A DNA stretch of 64,000 bases from Lamprocystis purpurea DSM 4197. Its GTDB lineage: Bacteria; Pseudomonadota; Gammaproteobacteria; Chromatiales; Chromatiaceae. The notes beneath the pieces are model-generated. The model was not told where the DNA came from. It searched no databases and saw only the letters and a list, made by a program, of their open reading frames with translations. The position numbers and the translations under genes were made by a program. Position 1 is the first letter of the stretch. Every line of letters begins with the position of its first letter. Below, piece by piece: positions 27,001 through 37,261 of this stretch. The stretch spans positions 111,618 to 175,617 of the forward strand of contig NZ_KB902363.1 in the NCBI RefSeq assembly GCF_000379525.1. The letters run 5' to 3'.

Positions 27001-29095
27001 CTGAAGTCAGCTCCTGAAACGCGTCCGTCGGCATCGGCTCGCCGAAGAAATAGCCCTGAAAGTAATGACATCCCAGGCTGGCGAGCAGATCCCGCTGCGC
27101 TTGGGTCTCGACCCCCTCGGCGAGCACGCGCAGCCCCATGGTCTGGCCGAGCACGATGATCGTCCGGGCAATCGCCGCGCTATCGTGGTCAGCCGGCAGG
27201 TCGCGCACGAATGATCGGTCGATCTTCAACTGCTCCAGAGGCAGGTGCCGCAGGTAAGCGAGGGAGGAATAACCGGTGCCGAAATCGTCCAGGGCAAGAC
27301 CCAGGCCGAGTGCCTTCAGAGCGGACATCGTGACGATGACCTCATCCAGTTGGTCCACCAGCAGGCTCTCGGTCAGCTCGAGTTTGAGTCGCCGCGGGTT
27401 GGTCTGGAAGCGGTTGAGGGTCGCGACCATCTGGTCGACGAAATCCGCCTGGCGGAACTGGCGGGCGCTGACATTGACTGCCAAGGTCAGGTGTTCGGTT
27501 GCCGGGTGCGCCGCCCAGGTCGCCAATAGGGCACAAGCGGTCTCCAGCACCCACTGGCCGAGGGGTAGAATCAACCCGGACTCCTCGGCGACTGAAATGA
27601 AGTCCGCGGGTGACATCAGGCCGCGGATCGGGCAGTGCCAGCGCACCAGTGCCTCAGCACCGACCAGCGTACCGTCACAGTTTACCTGGGGCTGCAGGAA
27701 GAGCTTGAACTGCTGTCGGCGCAGGCCTTCCCGGAGACCGTTCATCAGGGCGGCGCGCCGGGTGACCGCGGCCTGCATCTCCAGGTCGAAGAAACGCAAG
27801 GTATTGCGGCCCGCCGCCTTGGCCTCGTACAGGGCCAGATCGGCCTGTTTCAATAGCTCATCGACACTGCTTTCCTGTTGGGAAAACAGGGTGATGCCGA
27901 GACTCACGCTGCCCAGGTACTCCTGTTCCTGAAGATGGTAAACCTGGCTCAATGAGGTCAGGATGGTGTCGCCGACGGTCTTGGCCGCGGCCGCGGCCTC
28001 GGTCAGGTCCGAACTCAGGTCCTCGAGCAGGACGACGAACTCGTCCCCGCCCAGGCGGGCGGCCGTATCCCGCTCGCGGACGATAACGCTGAGCCGTTGT
28101 GCGATCTGCTGCAACAGGAAATCACCCAAATCGTGTCCCAGGGTGTCGTTGAGTGTTTGAAAATCATCCACGTCGATGAACAACAAGGCCCCGGCACGAT
28201 GGTTGCGCAGGTTGGCCGCGACTGAGCGCTGGAGCCGATCCAGCATCAACCGCCGGTTCGGCAACTGGGTGAGCGGATCGAAAAAGGCCAGGCGCGTGAT
28301 CTTGGCCTCCGCGTTCTTGCGCTGGGTCATATCCGTCTGGGTGCCGACGTAGTTGGTGACCCGACCCTGTTCATCCTTGACCGCGGAAATGGTCACCCAG
28401 TCCGCATAGACCTCGCCGTTCTTGCGCTGGTTCCAGATCTCACCCTGCCAGAATCCCGCGGTGCGCAGGTCCTGCCACAACGCCCGGTAGAACTCGGGCG
28501 GCTGGCGGCCCGACCTGATCAGCCGCGGCGTCTTGCCCACGGCCTCCGCCGCGGCGTACCCGGTTGCTCGGGTGAAGGCCGCGTTGACACGCAGGATCAC
28601 GCCCTCGGCGTCGGTGATGAGCATGCCTTGTTGGGATTCAAAGGCCGCGGCGGCGATGCGCAGTTCGGCCTCGGCTTGGTCGAGGGCACTCATGTCCGCA
28701 TCCATACAGAACATCACCGGAGATTGGCCGGGAATGCTGATGATCGTGTGGCTGGAGTACACCGGAACCCGGCGGCCATCCTTATGCTTGAGTGTCAGGC
28801 GCGAGGGCGGAATTCCCTTCCCGGTCTCGAACATCCAGCGCACCGCGGCGGCGGCTTGATCATGCATCTCGGGCGGGATGATCAGGTCCAGCAGGTTGGC
28901 ACCCAAGGCCTCGGCCGCGGTATACCCATAGATGCGTTCCGAGGCGAGATTCCAGTAGACCACGGTCCCGTCGGGGAGATAGCCCTGGATCGACATGGCA
29001 TCCGCTTCCTCGAAGAGTTTCTTGAAGCGCACCTCAGTGTCCTTACGGGAGGGTCTGCCTCCCCAGGGCGTCGGATCAGCCTTGAGTTCCGCCAT
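26945..29095 (-). CDS. PAS-PAS-GGDEF-EAL cyclic-di-GMP signalling protein
   Basis: 716 residues. Two PAS domains occupy about residues 20-255 (GYLPDGTVVYWNLASERIYGY, split as YWNLASERIYGYTAAE; then ITDAEGVILRVNAAFTRATGY with a PAC segment). A GGDEF domain with an intact RLGGDEFVVLLEDL follows at about 275-435. An EAL domain with EALVRWHCP, NVSARQF, LTESLL and DDFGTGYSSL ends the protein. Both diguanylate cyclase and phosphodiesterase sites look complete. No transmembrane segment is seen, so it is probably cytoplasmic. AGGAA lies upstream of the ATG. The last 15 or so residues derive from a dispersed repeat. Confidence 0.92.
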   Translation of the reverse strand: MAELKADPTPWGGRPSRKDTEVRFKKLFEEADAMSIQGYLPDGTVVYWNLASERIYGYTAAEALGANLLDLIIPPEMHDQAAAAVRWMFETGKGIPPSRLTLKHKDGRRVPVYSSHTIISIPGQSPVMFCMDADMSALDQAEAELRIAAAAFESQQGMLITDAEGVILRVNAAFTRATGYAAAEAVGKTPRLIRSGRQPPEFYRALWQDLRTAGFWQGEIWNQRKNGEVYADWVTISAVKDEQGRVTNYVGTQTDMTQRKNAEAKITRLAFFDPLTQLPNRRLMLDRLQRSVAANLRNHRAGALLFIDVDDFQTLNDTLGHDLGDFLLQQIAQRLSVIVRERDTAARLGGDEFVVLLEDLSSDLTEAAAAAKTVGDTILTSLSQVYHLQEQEYLGSVSLGITLFSQQESSVDELLKQADLALYEAKAAGRNTLRFFDLEMQAAVTRRAALMNGLREGLRRQQFKLFLQPQVNCDGTLVGAEALVRWHCPIRGLMSPADFISVAEESGLILPLGQWVLETACALLATWAAHPATEHLTLAVNVSARQFRQADFVDQMVATLNRFQTNPRRLKLELTESLLVDQLDEVIVTMSALKALGLGLALDDFGTGYSSLAYLRHLPLEQLKIDRSFVRDLPADHDSAAIARTIIVLGQTMGLRVLAEGVETQAQRDLLASLGCHYFQGYFFGEPMPTDAFQELTSGPKVNAARLIHPTAEPVL

Positions 29096-29341
29096 GCCGG
29101 TTCCTGTCTACTCAGCGTCAGGTCGGTTAAGTATGACAAGATTCCAGCGTGCTGCTGAGAACGAGCACACGCAACAGCTTGGGGTCCACCGATGGCGGGC
29201 CTGCCGGTGTGGCACGGCGTGCCGATAGACTTCCACGTGCCGACTCCAGCATACTCGGAATCCACGGCTGGCCGCTCACCGTTGAGCGCGTCGGCCGTGC
29301 AAGATCATCCCTCAAGACATCCAGGCCCGTGAGTGTCCGCC

Positions 29342-30787
29342 ATGAGTATCGATTGGAACCTCTATCCCTGTCAGGACCTCTACGACGAGCTGGTGGCCGC
29401 CCCCGGCCAGGGCCGTAACGCCTTCGCCGGACTGCTCGATGACCTGAAAGCCCTGGGTCCGGATGAACTGGTGGCGCGCCAGGAGGCGGCGGAAGTCGCC
29501 ATCAAAGAGATGGGCATCACCTTCACCGTGTACTCGGAGGAGGGCGGCACCATCGATCGTGCCTGGCCCTTCGACATCATCCCGCGCATCATCCCCAAGT
29601 CCGAGTGGGACCGGGTGGAGGCCGGGCTCAAGCAGCGCGTGCAGGCGCTCAACCTGTTCATCGACGACCTCTATCACGACCAGCGCATCATCAAGGACGG
29701 CGTCTTTCCGGCCGCGGTGCTGGCCAAATCGGTCAACTTCCGGCCCCAGTGCGTGGGGGTGAACCCGCCGCTCGGGATCTGGGCGCACATCTGCGGCTCG
29801 GATCTGGTGCGGGACGCGGACGGGACCATCTACGTTCTGGAAGACAACCTGCGCGTCCCCTCCGGCGTCTCCTACATGCTCGAGAACCGCCTGGTGACCA
29901 AGCGGGTCTTCCCGGAGCTGTTCGAGCACTATGCCCCGCTGCCGGTGGACGATTACCCGTCCCAACTGTTCGACACCCTGGCCGCGCTCTCGCCGCGCCC
30001 GGCCGACTACCCCCAGGTGGCCGTGCTGACGCCGGGCATCTACAACTCGGCCTATTTCGAGCACTCCTATCTGGCCCAGCAGATGGGCTGCGAACTGGTG
30101 GAGGGGCGCGATCTTTTCGTCGACACCGACGACTGCGTCTACATGCGCACGGTGGACGGCCCCAAGCAGGTGGACGTGATCTACCGTCGGATCGATGATC
30201 TGTTCCTCGACCCGGAGGCCTTCGACCCGACTTCCACCCTGGGGGTGCCGGGCCTGATGCGGGCCTGGACCGCCGGCACCGTGGCACTGGCCAACGCCCC
30301 CGGTGCCGGGGTGGCGGACGATAAGGTGGTCTATGCCTTCGTCCCCGAGATCATCAAGTATTATTTGGACGCGGACGCCATCCTGCCCAATGTGCCGACC
30401 TACCGCTGCATGGAGCCCGAGGCGCTGGCCTACACCCTCGCCAACATGGAGCGGATGGTGGTGAAGCCCGCCAACGAGTCGGGCGGTTACGGCATGCTGG
30501 TCGGGCCGGCCTCCACCGCGGCGGACCGCGCGCAGTTCGCGCGGCTGATCCAGGCCGACCCGCGCAACTATATCGCCCAGCCGGCGCTCAAGCTTTCCAC
30601 CGTACCGACCATCATCGGCCGCGGGCTCGAGCCCCGGCATGTCGATTTGCGCCCCTTCATCCTGTCGGCCGACCGCCAGCAGGTGACCATGGGCGGGTTG
30701 ACCCGTGTCGCCCTGCGCAAAGGCTCGCTGGTGGTCAACTCATCCCAGGGCGGGGGCAGCAAAGACACTTGGATCGTGCCCGATTGA
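29342..30787 (+). CDS. Circularly permuted type 2 ATP-grasp protein (DUF404/407)
   Basis: 481 residues from ATG 29342; GTG 29333 is less likely. Family segments: WPFDIIPRIIPKSEWDRVEAG (split as DIIPRIIPKSEW), GVNPPLGIWAHICGSDLVRD, VLEDNLRVPSGVSYMLENR, VVKPANESGGYGMLVGP and DLRPFILSA. Proteins of this group belong to the ATP-grasp fold and probably make an amide bond on a peptide; the product is unknown. It is followed 39 bases later by the alpha-E gene, its constant partner in Anbu-associated clusters. Confidence 0.9.
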   Translation: MSIDWNLYPCQDLYDELVAAPGQGRNAFAGLLDDLKALGPDELVARQEAAEVAIKEMGITFTVYSEEGGTIDRAWPFDIIPRIIPKSEWDRVEAGLKQRVQALNLFIDDLYHDQRIIKDGVFPAAVLAKSVNFRPQCVGVNPPLGIWAHICGSDLVRDADGTIYVLEDNLRVPSGVSYMLENRLVTKRVFPELFEHYAPLPVDDYPSQLFDTLAALSPRPADYPQVAVLTPGIYNSAYFEHSYLAQQMGCELVEGRDLFVDTDDCVYMRTVDGPKQVDVIYRRIDDLFLDPEAFDPTSTLGVPGLMRAWTAGTVALANAPGAGVADDKVVYAFVPEIIKYYLDADAILPNVPTYRCMEPEALAYTLANMERMVVKPANESGGYGMLVGPASTAADRAQFARLIQADPRNYIAQPALKLSTVPTIIGRGLEPRHVDLRPFILSADRQQVTMGGLTRVALRKGSLVVNSSQGGGSKDTWIVPD

Positions 30788-30826
30788 TCCGCATCCTCAA
30801 CGACCAGACTGAAGGGGGCCGCCGCG

Positions 30827-31777
30827 ATGCTGTCGCGCGTTGCTGAAAATATCTACTGGCTGGCCCGCTACGTCGAGCGGGCCGAGAACACCGCCCGCAT
30901 CGTCAGCGTCAATGCCAACCTGCTGTTGGACCTGCCGCGCGGGATCGCCCCGGGCTGGCAGCCGCTGGTCTACATCACCGGGGCCAACGCCTGGTTCGAG
31001 GAACACTACCCGGACTACGGCGAACCCAACGTCGTGCATTTCCTGATCGGCGACGAGCGCCACTCCGGCTCCATCCTCTACGCCGTCGCCGCGGCGCGCG
31101 AGAACTGCCGGACGATTCGCGACTTCGTGCCGCGCGAGGCCTGGGAGCTGCTCAACGAGCTCTATCTCTACGCCCGCGACGAGCTGGAGCGGGGCACCAC
31201 CAAGGGCGGACGTCACGGCTATCTCAAACACATCATCCAAAGCACCCAGGGCATCAACGGCCTGCTCTCCGGCACCATGCTGCATGATCAGGGTTACGAG
31301 TTCCTGCACCTGGGGCGTTTCATGGAGCGGGCCGATATGACCACCCGCATCATCGACGTGCGCTCCGCCAACCTGCTGCCGCACTCGACCACCGACCTGC
31401 AGCCCTTCGAGACCATCCAGTGGGTCAGCGTGCTCAAGTCCATGACCGCGTATCAGGCCTACCGGCGCAGCGAGCAGGTGCGGGTCCAGCGCGAACGGGT
31501 GCTGCGTTTTCTGTTCCAGCACAAGGCGTTCCCGCGCGCTGTCTGGCACTGTATCGAGTCGACCCGCCAGAGCCTGGAAAAGCTGCCGCGCAAAGATGCC
31601 GCGCTGCGGGTGGCCGGCCGGGTCAAGCGCAACCTGGAAGCGGCGGAGCCCTGGCTGCTCGATCAGCAGCAACTCCATGCCTATGTGGACGAGCTGCAGC
31701 TCTCGATCGGCGAACTCCACACCGAGATCGCCAAGACCTGGTTCCCGCCGCCGCTGGTGCTTGAGGCCGCGGCCTGA
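30827..31777 (+). CDS. Alpha-E domain-containing protein (DUF403)
   Basis: 316 residues, nearly all helical, with the diagnostic start MLSRVAENIYWLARYVERAE and FLHLGRFMERADMTTRIIDV. It is the partner of the circularly permuted ATP-grasp enzyme upstream. The cluster is thought to make or process a peptide, but its biochemistry is not established. The usual downstream transglutaminase gene is missing here; a repeat and the type I RM operon follow instead. Confidence 0.9.
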   Translation: MLSRVAENIYWLARYVERAENTARIVSVNANLLLDLPRGIAPGWQPLVYITGANAWFEEHYPDYGEPNVVHFLIGDERHSGSILYAVAAARENCRTIRDFVPREAWELLNELYLYARDELERGTTKGGRHGYLKHIIQSTQGINGLLSGTMLHDQGYEFLHLGRFMERADMTTRIIDVRSANLLPHSTTDLQPFETIQWVSVLKSMTAYQAYRRSEQVRVQRERVLRFLFQHKAFPRAVWHCIESTRQSLEKLPRKDAALRVAGRVKRNLEAAEPWLLDQQQLHAYVDELQLSIGELHTEIAKTWFPPPLVLEAAA

Positions 31778-31839
31778 GGTCGGCCGGCCCCGGCGGGCTT
31801 GCGGGACACCTGGCGCAGCCGAATCCCAGTCGATCCTGT

Positions 31840-31905
31840 TATAGCCATCGGACGTGATAACCGGACGTAGGGGCGGGTTTCAAACCCGCCCCAACACCCG
31901 GGGTC
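31840..31905. repeat. Dispersed hairpin repeat (GGGGCGGGTTT family), copy 1
   Basis: ATAGCC, then GTGATAACCGG, then the palindrome GGGGCGGGTTTCAAACCCGCCCC. The same roughly 60-base arrangement is present in inverse orientation at 56334-56391, with compensating differences at the loop. It lies after the alpha-E gene and may also terminate transcription. Confidence 0.7.
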
Positions 31906-32041
31906 TGTCTGGATATCAGGTGAGAAGGCTATAACGCGCGGTCGCGCCGCTCGACGCCTTGGGGGAAGATAATGTCTCGCGCGCCGGACCCCCAGGCCGG
32001 CCAACCCGATCGTCGAGACCCCAGGACAGGCACAGCCCCGG

Positions 32042-34747
32042 ATGCAGCAGGAAAAAATCACACTCTCCCAACTGGAGTCCTTTCTCTTCAAGGCCGCCGA
32101 TATTCTGCGCGGCAAGATGGATGCCTCGGAGTACAAAGAATTCATCTTCGGCATGTTGTTCCTGAAACGCCTGTCCGACGAGTTCGACCTCAAACGCGCA
32201 CAGTTGCGCAAGCGGTTCGCCCACTTGGACGACGACCTGGCCGAAGACCTGCTGGAAGACCGGACCGCCTACGGCGAGACCTTCTTCGTCCCGCCGCGCG
32301 CCCGCTGGAATGCGTCCTGGATTGATGAGCAGGGACGGGAGGTCCCGCCGCTCAAGCATCTCAAGCACGACATCGGTGCCATGCTCAACAAGGCGTTGTG
32401 GGCCATTGAGGAGTCCAACGACGTGCTGGCCGGTGTGCTCAAGGGCAACATCGACTTCAACGCCACCCGCGGCAAGACCAAGATCCCGGACCAGAAGTGG
32501 AAGGATTTGCTCGACCACTTCAACGACCCGCGTTTCATCCTGGTCAACGACCGTTTCGAGTTCCCGGACCTGCTCGGTGCCGCCTATGAATATCTGATCA
32601 AGTTTTTCGCCGACAGTGCCGGCAAGAAGGGCGGCGAGTTCTACACCCCGGCCGAGGTGGTGCGCCTGCTGGTGCAGCTCGTCAAGCCCCAGGCCGGCCA
32701 GGAGATCTATGACCCCACGGTGGGCTCCGGCGGCTTTCTGATCCAGGCTCACCAATATGTCGAGGAGCAGGGCCAGAACAAGGACGATCTACACCTCTTC
32801 GGCCAGGACTCCAACGGCACCGTCTGGTCCATCTGCAACATCAATCTCATCCTGCACAACATCACCCGCTTCACTGTGGAGAACGGCGACACCCTGGAGC
32901 ACCCTATGATCCTCTGGCGTGGACGCGTGCGCACCTTCGACCGGGTGCTGGCCAATCCGCCCTTCTCCCAGAACTACAGCCGCGCCGGTCTGGTCCATGA
33001 CGAGCGCTTCTGGGAATTCTGTCCGGAGTCCGGCAAGAAGGCGGACCTGATGTTCGTCCAGCACATGATCGCCAGCCTCAAGCCCAATGGGCGCATGGCC
33101 ACCATCATGCCCCACGGTGTGCTGTTTCGCGGCGGCAAGGAGCGACTGATCCGCGAACACCTGATCGAGAAAGACCTGATCGAGGCCATCGTGAGCCTGC
33201 CCCCGGCACTTTTCTACGGCACCGGCATCCCCGCCTGTGTGCTGGTGGTGCGCAAGGACAAACCAGACAGCGTGCGCGGCAAGGTCCTGTTCATCAACGC
33301 CGACCGCGAGTACGCCGAGGGCAAGAACCAGAACCGGCTGCGGCCTGAGGACATCGAAAAGATCGACCACTGCTTCACTCACGGCCGCGAGCTGCCCAAA
33401 TACAGCCGCCTGGTGGACCAGGCCGAGATCCGCGACCGGCACGACTACAATCTCAACATCCGCCGCTATGTCGACAATACCCCGGAGCCCGAGCCCGAAG
33501 ACCTGCGTGCCCATCTCCTGGGCGGCGTGCCGGCGGCCGAGGTCCAGATCCATCGTGCCGACTTCGCGCAATTCCGCATCGACCCGCTCACCGGCAACAG
33601 CCCGCTGTTCCGCTCGCTTGCCGATGAAGGCCGGCCGGGCTATCTCGCCTTCTGTGCCGAGATCGGCGCCAAGCCCGCCATCAAGTCCCGACTGGAGTCC
33701 GACCCCAACCTGCTCGCAACCCTCGCCGATCACGATCAGGCGCTCGCCGACTGGTGGGCAGAGGCGCGCGACGACTTCGCCAAACTGGAGTTCACCCGCA
33801 CCTCCGGCGGCAAGAAGCTGCCGGAGGTCCGCGCCGAGCTGCTTGGGAGCCTCAAGGCGCGGCTGATCCCGCTCGCCGTACTCGATGAATTCCAGTCGGC
33901 CGGTGTCTTCGTCAACTGGTGGCAGACCATCCGCTACGACCTGAAAACCATCGGTACCATCGGCTGGTTCCATGGCCTGATCCCGGACGCCTACCTGATC
34001 GCCGCCTTTTTCCAGTCGGAGGCCGACGCCATCGAAGCCTTGGAGGCCAAGGTCGCAGAGGACCAGGGTGCGCTGGCCGAGGCCGTGGAGACCGCCCAGG
34101 AGGTCTCCAGCTACGAGCCGACGGAGGACGAGAAGGTCAATGCGACCCTCATCAAGAAGGCGCTCAAGGACTTGATCGACGACCTCACGGGCAGCGCCGG
34201 GACCGGAGCCGTGAAAGAGCGCAAACGGCTCATCGACGCACGCGATGCCATCACGGCCGTGGAGACCCGGATCAAGGCGAATAAGGAGCGGCTGCGTGAA
34301 CTGCAATTCGAGTTGGATCTGAAGCTCACACTCAAACGCATCGGCGCCGAGGACGAGCAGGCCGAATCAAAGGATCTGATCCGCGGCATCGATGGCCAGA
34401 TTGCCGAACTGAATGCGAAGGACCCAGACGACAAGAAGCGGGTCGCCGCGCTCAAAAGGGACAAAGCAGCCTTGCAGCGACGCATCGAGCGCGCCGATGC
34501 ATTGATGGCCGAGATCGGCGGTCAACTGACGCCGCAGGAGGCTAAGGACCTAATCCTCAAGAAGCTCTATGATCTGGTGGCCAATGAGCAGACGCGCTAT
34601 CTCAATGCCGCGCGGCGGGGGCTGATCGCGGTGTGTGAGAATCTGTGGGACAAGTATGCGGTGTCGAGTCGGGAGTTGGAGGCTGAGCGGGCTGAGACCT
34701 TGTCGGAGTTGGATGGGTTGCTGGGTGGGTTGGGGTATCTTCAATGA
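32042..34747 (+). CDS. hsdM: Type I restriction-modification system DNA methyltransferase subunit
   Basis: 901 residues, much longer than a typical 500-residue HsdM. Residues 1-165 are the HsdM helical N-domain ([21 protein letters not shown], split as [17 protein letters not shown]). The N6-adenine methyltransferase domain has motif [13 protein letters not shown] (about residue 224) and catalytic NPPF (about 305). Residues about 680-870 form a charged, coiled-coil-like C-terminal extension ([23 protein letters not shown]). With HsdS it methylates adenine in a bipartite site. Its stop overlaps the hsdS start (ATGA). Confidence 0.95.
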   Translation: MQQEKITLSQLESFLFKAADILRGKMDASEYKEFIFGMLFLKRLSDEFDLKRAQLRKRFAHLDDDLAEDLLEDRTAYGETFFVPPRARWNASWIDEQGREVPPLKHLKHDIGAMLNKALWAIEESNDVLAGVLKGNIDFNATRGKTKIPDQKWKDLLDHFNDPRFILVNDRFEFPDLLGAAYEYLIKFFADSAGKKGGEFYTPAEVVRLLVQLVKPQAGQEIYDPTVGSGGFLIQAHQYVEEQGQNKDDLHLFGQDSNGTVWSICNINLILHNITRFTVENGDTLEHPMILWRGRVRTFDRVLANPPFSQNYSRAGLVHDERFWEFCPESGKKADLMFVQHMIASLKPNGRMATIMPHGVLFRGGKERLIREHLIEKDLIEAIVSLPPALFYGTGIPACVLVVRKDKPDSVRGKVLFINADREYAEGKNQNRLRPEDIEKIDHCFTHGRELPKYSRLVDQAEIRDRHDYNLNIRRYVDNTPEPEPEDLRAHLLGGVPAAEVQIHRADFAQFRIDPLTGNSPLFRSLADEGRPGYLAFCAEIGAKPAIKSRLESDPNLLATLADHDQALADWWAEARDDFAKLEFTRTSGGKKLPEVRAELLGSLKARLIPLAVLDEFQSAGVFVNWWQTIRYDLKTIGTIGWFHGLIPDAYLIAAFFQSEADAIEALEAKVAEDQGALAEAVETAQEVSSYEPTEDEKVNATLIKKALKDLIDDLTGSAGTGAVKERKRLIDARDAITAVETRIKANKERLRELQFELDLKLTLKRIGAEDEQAESKDLIRGIDGQIAELNAKDPDDKKRVAALKRDKAALQRRIERADALMAEIGGQLTPQEAKDLILKKLYDLVANEQTRYLNAARRGLIAVCENLWDKYAVSSRELEAERAETLSELDGLLGGLGYLQ

Positions 34748-35973
34748 CTATTAGAGAGGGTTGGACAGAGAAGCCGCTGCGGGAAATTCTGCTTTCCCGA
34801 AACGTTAAGTCAAAGCAGATTCAATCATCACAGTATCAAAATGTCGGAACGTTCCCAGTTGTTGATCAGAGTTCAAATTTCATTTGTGGTTATCATGATG
34901 ACGACCGCCTCGTAATTTTTGAAGGCTTGCCGTTTACAGTCTTTGGAGACCATACGAGACATACAAAATATGTGACTTTTCCGTTCATCGCTGGAGCAGA
35001 TGGAACTCAGGTTCTAAAGCCAGCTAGAAATATTGATGAGAAATTTTTCTTTTATCTTGTCTCGCGCGCGGCTGAGAAAATCGGCAGTTTTGGTTATGAC
35101 AGACACTTTAAGCACCTGAAGGAATTCATCGCACAATATCCAATTGCGCGGCAAGAACAAATCCAGATTGCCAAGACCCTATCGGTCATCGATAAGGCGA
35201 TCGAGCAGACTGAGGCCATTATCGCCAAGCAGCAGCGCATTAAGACCGGCCTGATGCAGGACCTGCTCACCCGCGGCATCGACGAGCACGGCAACATCCG
35301 CTCTGAGGAAAGCAACGCCTTCAAAGAGTCCGCGCTCGGGCTTATACCGACAGAATGGGAGATCGCTCGACTCGGGGCGGTCGCCACGCGTATTACAAGC
35401 GGATCGCGCGGCTGGGCAAGATATTACGCAAATGAGGGCTCCGTTTTCCTTCGAATCGGGAATCTGACGCGCGAACACATCGACCTGAGGCTCGATGATA
35501 CTATTTACGTCTGTCCGCCGGCCTCGGCAGAAGGCAGCCGAACGTCAGTGGAGGAGGGCGATCTTCTTATCTCCATCACCGCGGACCTCGGCATTGTCGG
35601 TGTAATTCCGTTCGGGTTTGGCGAGGCGTACATCAACCAGCATATCGCGTTGATACGGCTAAACAAGGACGAAATTGATCCGCGATATGTCGGATATGCC
35701 TTCGCCGGGAATGCGGGCCAAGAGCAATTCAAGAAACTCAACGAATCCGGCGCTAAGGCCGGCCTCAATTTGCCAACTGTTGAGAAGCTGATCTTCTGCA
35801 AGCCAGGACGCGAAGAGCAGTCCCGGATCGCCGCAGTATTAGACAAACATACCGAAACCGTACGCCAGCAGCATTTTCACCTCACGAAACTGCGGAGGCA
35901 AAAGGCCGCCCTCATGCAAGACCTCCTAACCGGCAAAGTCCGCGTCACGCCGCTGCTGGAGGCCGGAGCCTGA
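34744..35973 (+). CDS. hsdS: Type I restriction-modification system specificity subunit
   Basis: 409 residues. Two target recognition domains (about 1-135 and 190-345) are each followed by a conserved helical spacer: [19 protein letters not shown] with LMQDLLTRG, and [13 protein letters not shown] with LMQDLLTGK. The first half (about 34750-35130) is visibly more AT-rich than hsdM and hsdR, as expected for an exchanged recognition domain. It starts inside the hsdM stop. hsdR does not follow directly; repeats and darT-darG intervene. Confidence 0.93.
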   Translation: MTIREGWTEKPLREILLSRNVKSKQIQSSQYQNVGTFPVVDQSSNFICGYHDDDRLVIFEGLPFTVFGDHTRHTKYVTFPFIAGADGTQVLKPARNIDEKFFFYLVSRAAEKIGSFGYDRHFKHLKEFIAQYPIARQEQIQIAKTLSVIDKAIEQTEAIIAKQQRIKTGLMQDLLTRGIDEHGNIRSEESNAFKESALGLIPTEWEIARLGAVATRITSGSRGWARYYANEGSVFLRIGNLTREHIDLRLDDTIYVCPPASAEGSRTSVEEGDLLISITADLGIVGVIPFGFGEAYINQHIALIRLNKDEIDPRYVGYAFAGNAGQEQFKKLNESGAKAGLNLPTVEKLIFCKPGREEQSRIAAVLDKHTETVRQQHFHLTKLRRQKAALMQDLLTGKVRVTPLLEAGA

Positions 35974-35994
35974 CTCATGTCGGCGGTCCCCTGT

Positions 35995-36425
35995 ATCGAT
36001 CCCCTCGAGGTCCTCGGCCGTCTGTATTGGGCCGAGGGAGACGACCTCGCGCTTGCTCCCACGCCGGAGCGTGGGAGCCAGATCGATCTCTCACAGAGAC
36101 ACGGAGACACAAAGGTTTTCTCTTTCTTCTCCGTGCCTTTGTGTCTCCGTGAGAGAATCTTCTCTTCTCGTTCCCACGCTCCAGCGTGGGAATGCCGTCT
36201 GGCCGCTCCAGCGGCCCGAGACGTAAAGCGACGCCGGAGCGTCGGGACTTGCTCCCACGCTGGAGCTTGGGAGCCAGATCGCAGATGATACCGCCAACCC
36301 AGCGCGTTTCTTCTCGTTCCCACGCTCCAGCGTGGGAATGCCGTCCGGCCGCTCCAGCGGCCCGAGGTGCGACGCGACGCCGGAGCGTCGGGACTTGCTC
36401 TCACGCTGGAGCGTGGGAGCCAGAT
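35995..36425. repeat. Cluster of REP-like palindromes between hsdS and darT
   Basis: At least five copies or half copies of the CCCACGCTCCAGCGTGGG / GGCCGCTCCAGCGGCC pair occur (around 36057, 36168-36221, 36255, 36312-36365 and 36400). In addition, 36092-36156 is a long imperfect hairpin in which CAGAGACACGGAGACACAAAG pairs with CTTTGTGTCTCCGTGAGAG-like sequence. No gene is seen in this stretch. Confidence 0.8.
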
Positions 36426-36431
36426 CGAACG

Positions 36432-36538
36432 GGGACTCCGAACATATCAGGTGGGACTCCGTACATATCGATGCCGACTCCGCACATATCGGGGGAGGGC
36501 TCCGTACCTATGGACGCGGACTCCGTACATATTCCTCT
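36432..36538. repeat. Five-unit 21/22-bp tandem array upstream of darT
   Basis: The core GACTCCGTACATATC recurs with small changes; CTCCG starts at 36436, 36457, 36478, 36500 and 36521, giving spacings of 21, 21, 22 and 21 bases, close to two helical turns. The array ends about 80 bases before the darT ATG. It could be a set of operator sites or a decayed minisatellite. Confidence 0.75.
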
Positions 36539-36619
36539 CGTTCCCATGCGGAAGCAGGGGAACGCCGTCCGGCCGCGGAAGCCTCCCGCGGCGCGAACCG
36601 AGCTTGTGGGCTTAAGTGC

Positions 36620-37261
36620 ATGTCACTGAATCTGAATCCAGAGAAGGCACTGATATTCCGGATCATCCACGCGCAAAATGTGCCGTGGGTCATGGATCAT
36701 GGCCTGCATTGCCGAAACTCCGCAATCCAGGATTCGAGCTTCCTCACGATCGGAAACCCGGACCTGATTGATAAACGGCACGGGCGCATAGTCCCCGTGC
36801 CGCCGGGCGGGACCTTGAGCGACTATGTACCATTTTACTTTACCCCGTCCTCACCCATGTTGTACAACGTGACGACGGGGTATGGTGGAATCACTCGATG
36901 CCCGAACGAAGACATCGTGATTCTAGTGTCCAGTCTCCCGCAACTGACGCAATTGCGCCAATGCTTCTTATTCACTGATCGACATGCCTATCCGCAGGCT
37001 GCTCAATATTACTGCGATCCGGCGGATTTGAAGAACATCGATTGGGCTATCCTTCAGCGTCGCGATTTCAAGCGCGACCCGGATGATCCGGGGAAATTTG
37101 AACGTTACCAGGCGGAGGCACTCGTTCATCGTCAGGTGCCTTTCGCCGCACTGCTGGGCATTGCCTGCTATACTGATAGTGTGAGGCTCGCGCTGGAGCA
37201 ACAAGCCCTGGCGCGCAGCCTCCATATAAAAGTTCTTTGCAGACCTGATTGGTATTTCTGA
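36620..37261 (+). CDS. darT: DarT-type ssDNA ADP-ribosyltransferase toxin (DUF4433)
   Basis: 213 residues from ATG 36620. DUF4433 features: [18 protein letters not shown] (NAD-binding end), the [30 protein letters not shown] region (split as [15 protein letters not shown]), and [15 protein letters not shown] with the likely catalytic Glu166. DarT adds ADP-ribose to thymidine in single-stranded DNA and blocks replication; in several bacteria it acts as phage defence. The stop TGA and the darG ATG share one base (TGATG). The pair lies between hsdS and hsdR on the same strand. Confidence 0.92.
   Translation: MSLNLNPEKALIFRIIHAQNVPWVMDHGLHCRNSAIQDSSFLTIGNPDLIDKRHGRIVPVPPGGTLSDYVPFYFTPSSPMLYNVTTGYGGITRCPNEDIVILVSSLPQLTQLRQCFLFTDRHAYPQAAQYYCDPADLKNIDWAILQRRDFKRDPDDPGKFERYQAEALVHRQVPFAALLGIACYTDSVRLALEQQALARSLHIKVLCRPDWYF

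Noticed and set aside
36432..36538. Possible CRISPR array
   Set aside because: Units are 21-22 bases with no unique spacers of constant length and no cas genes nearby.
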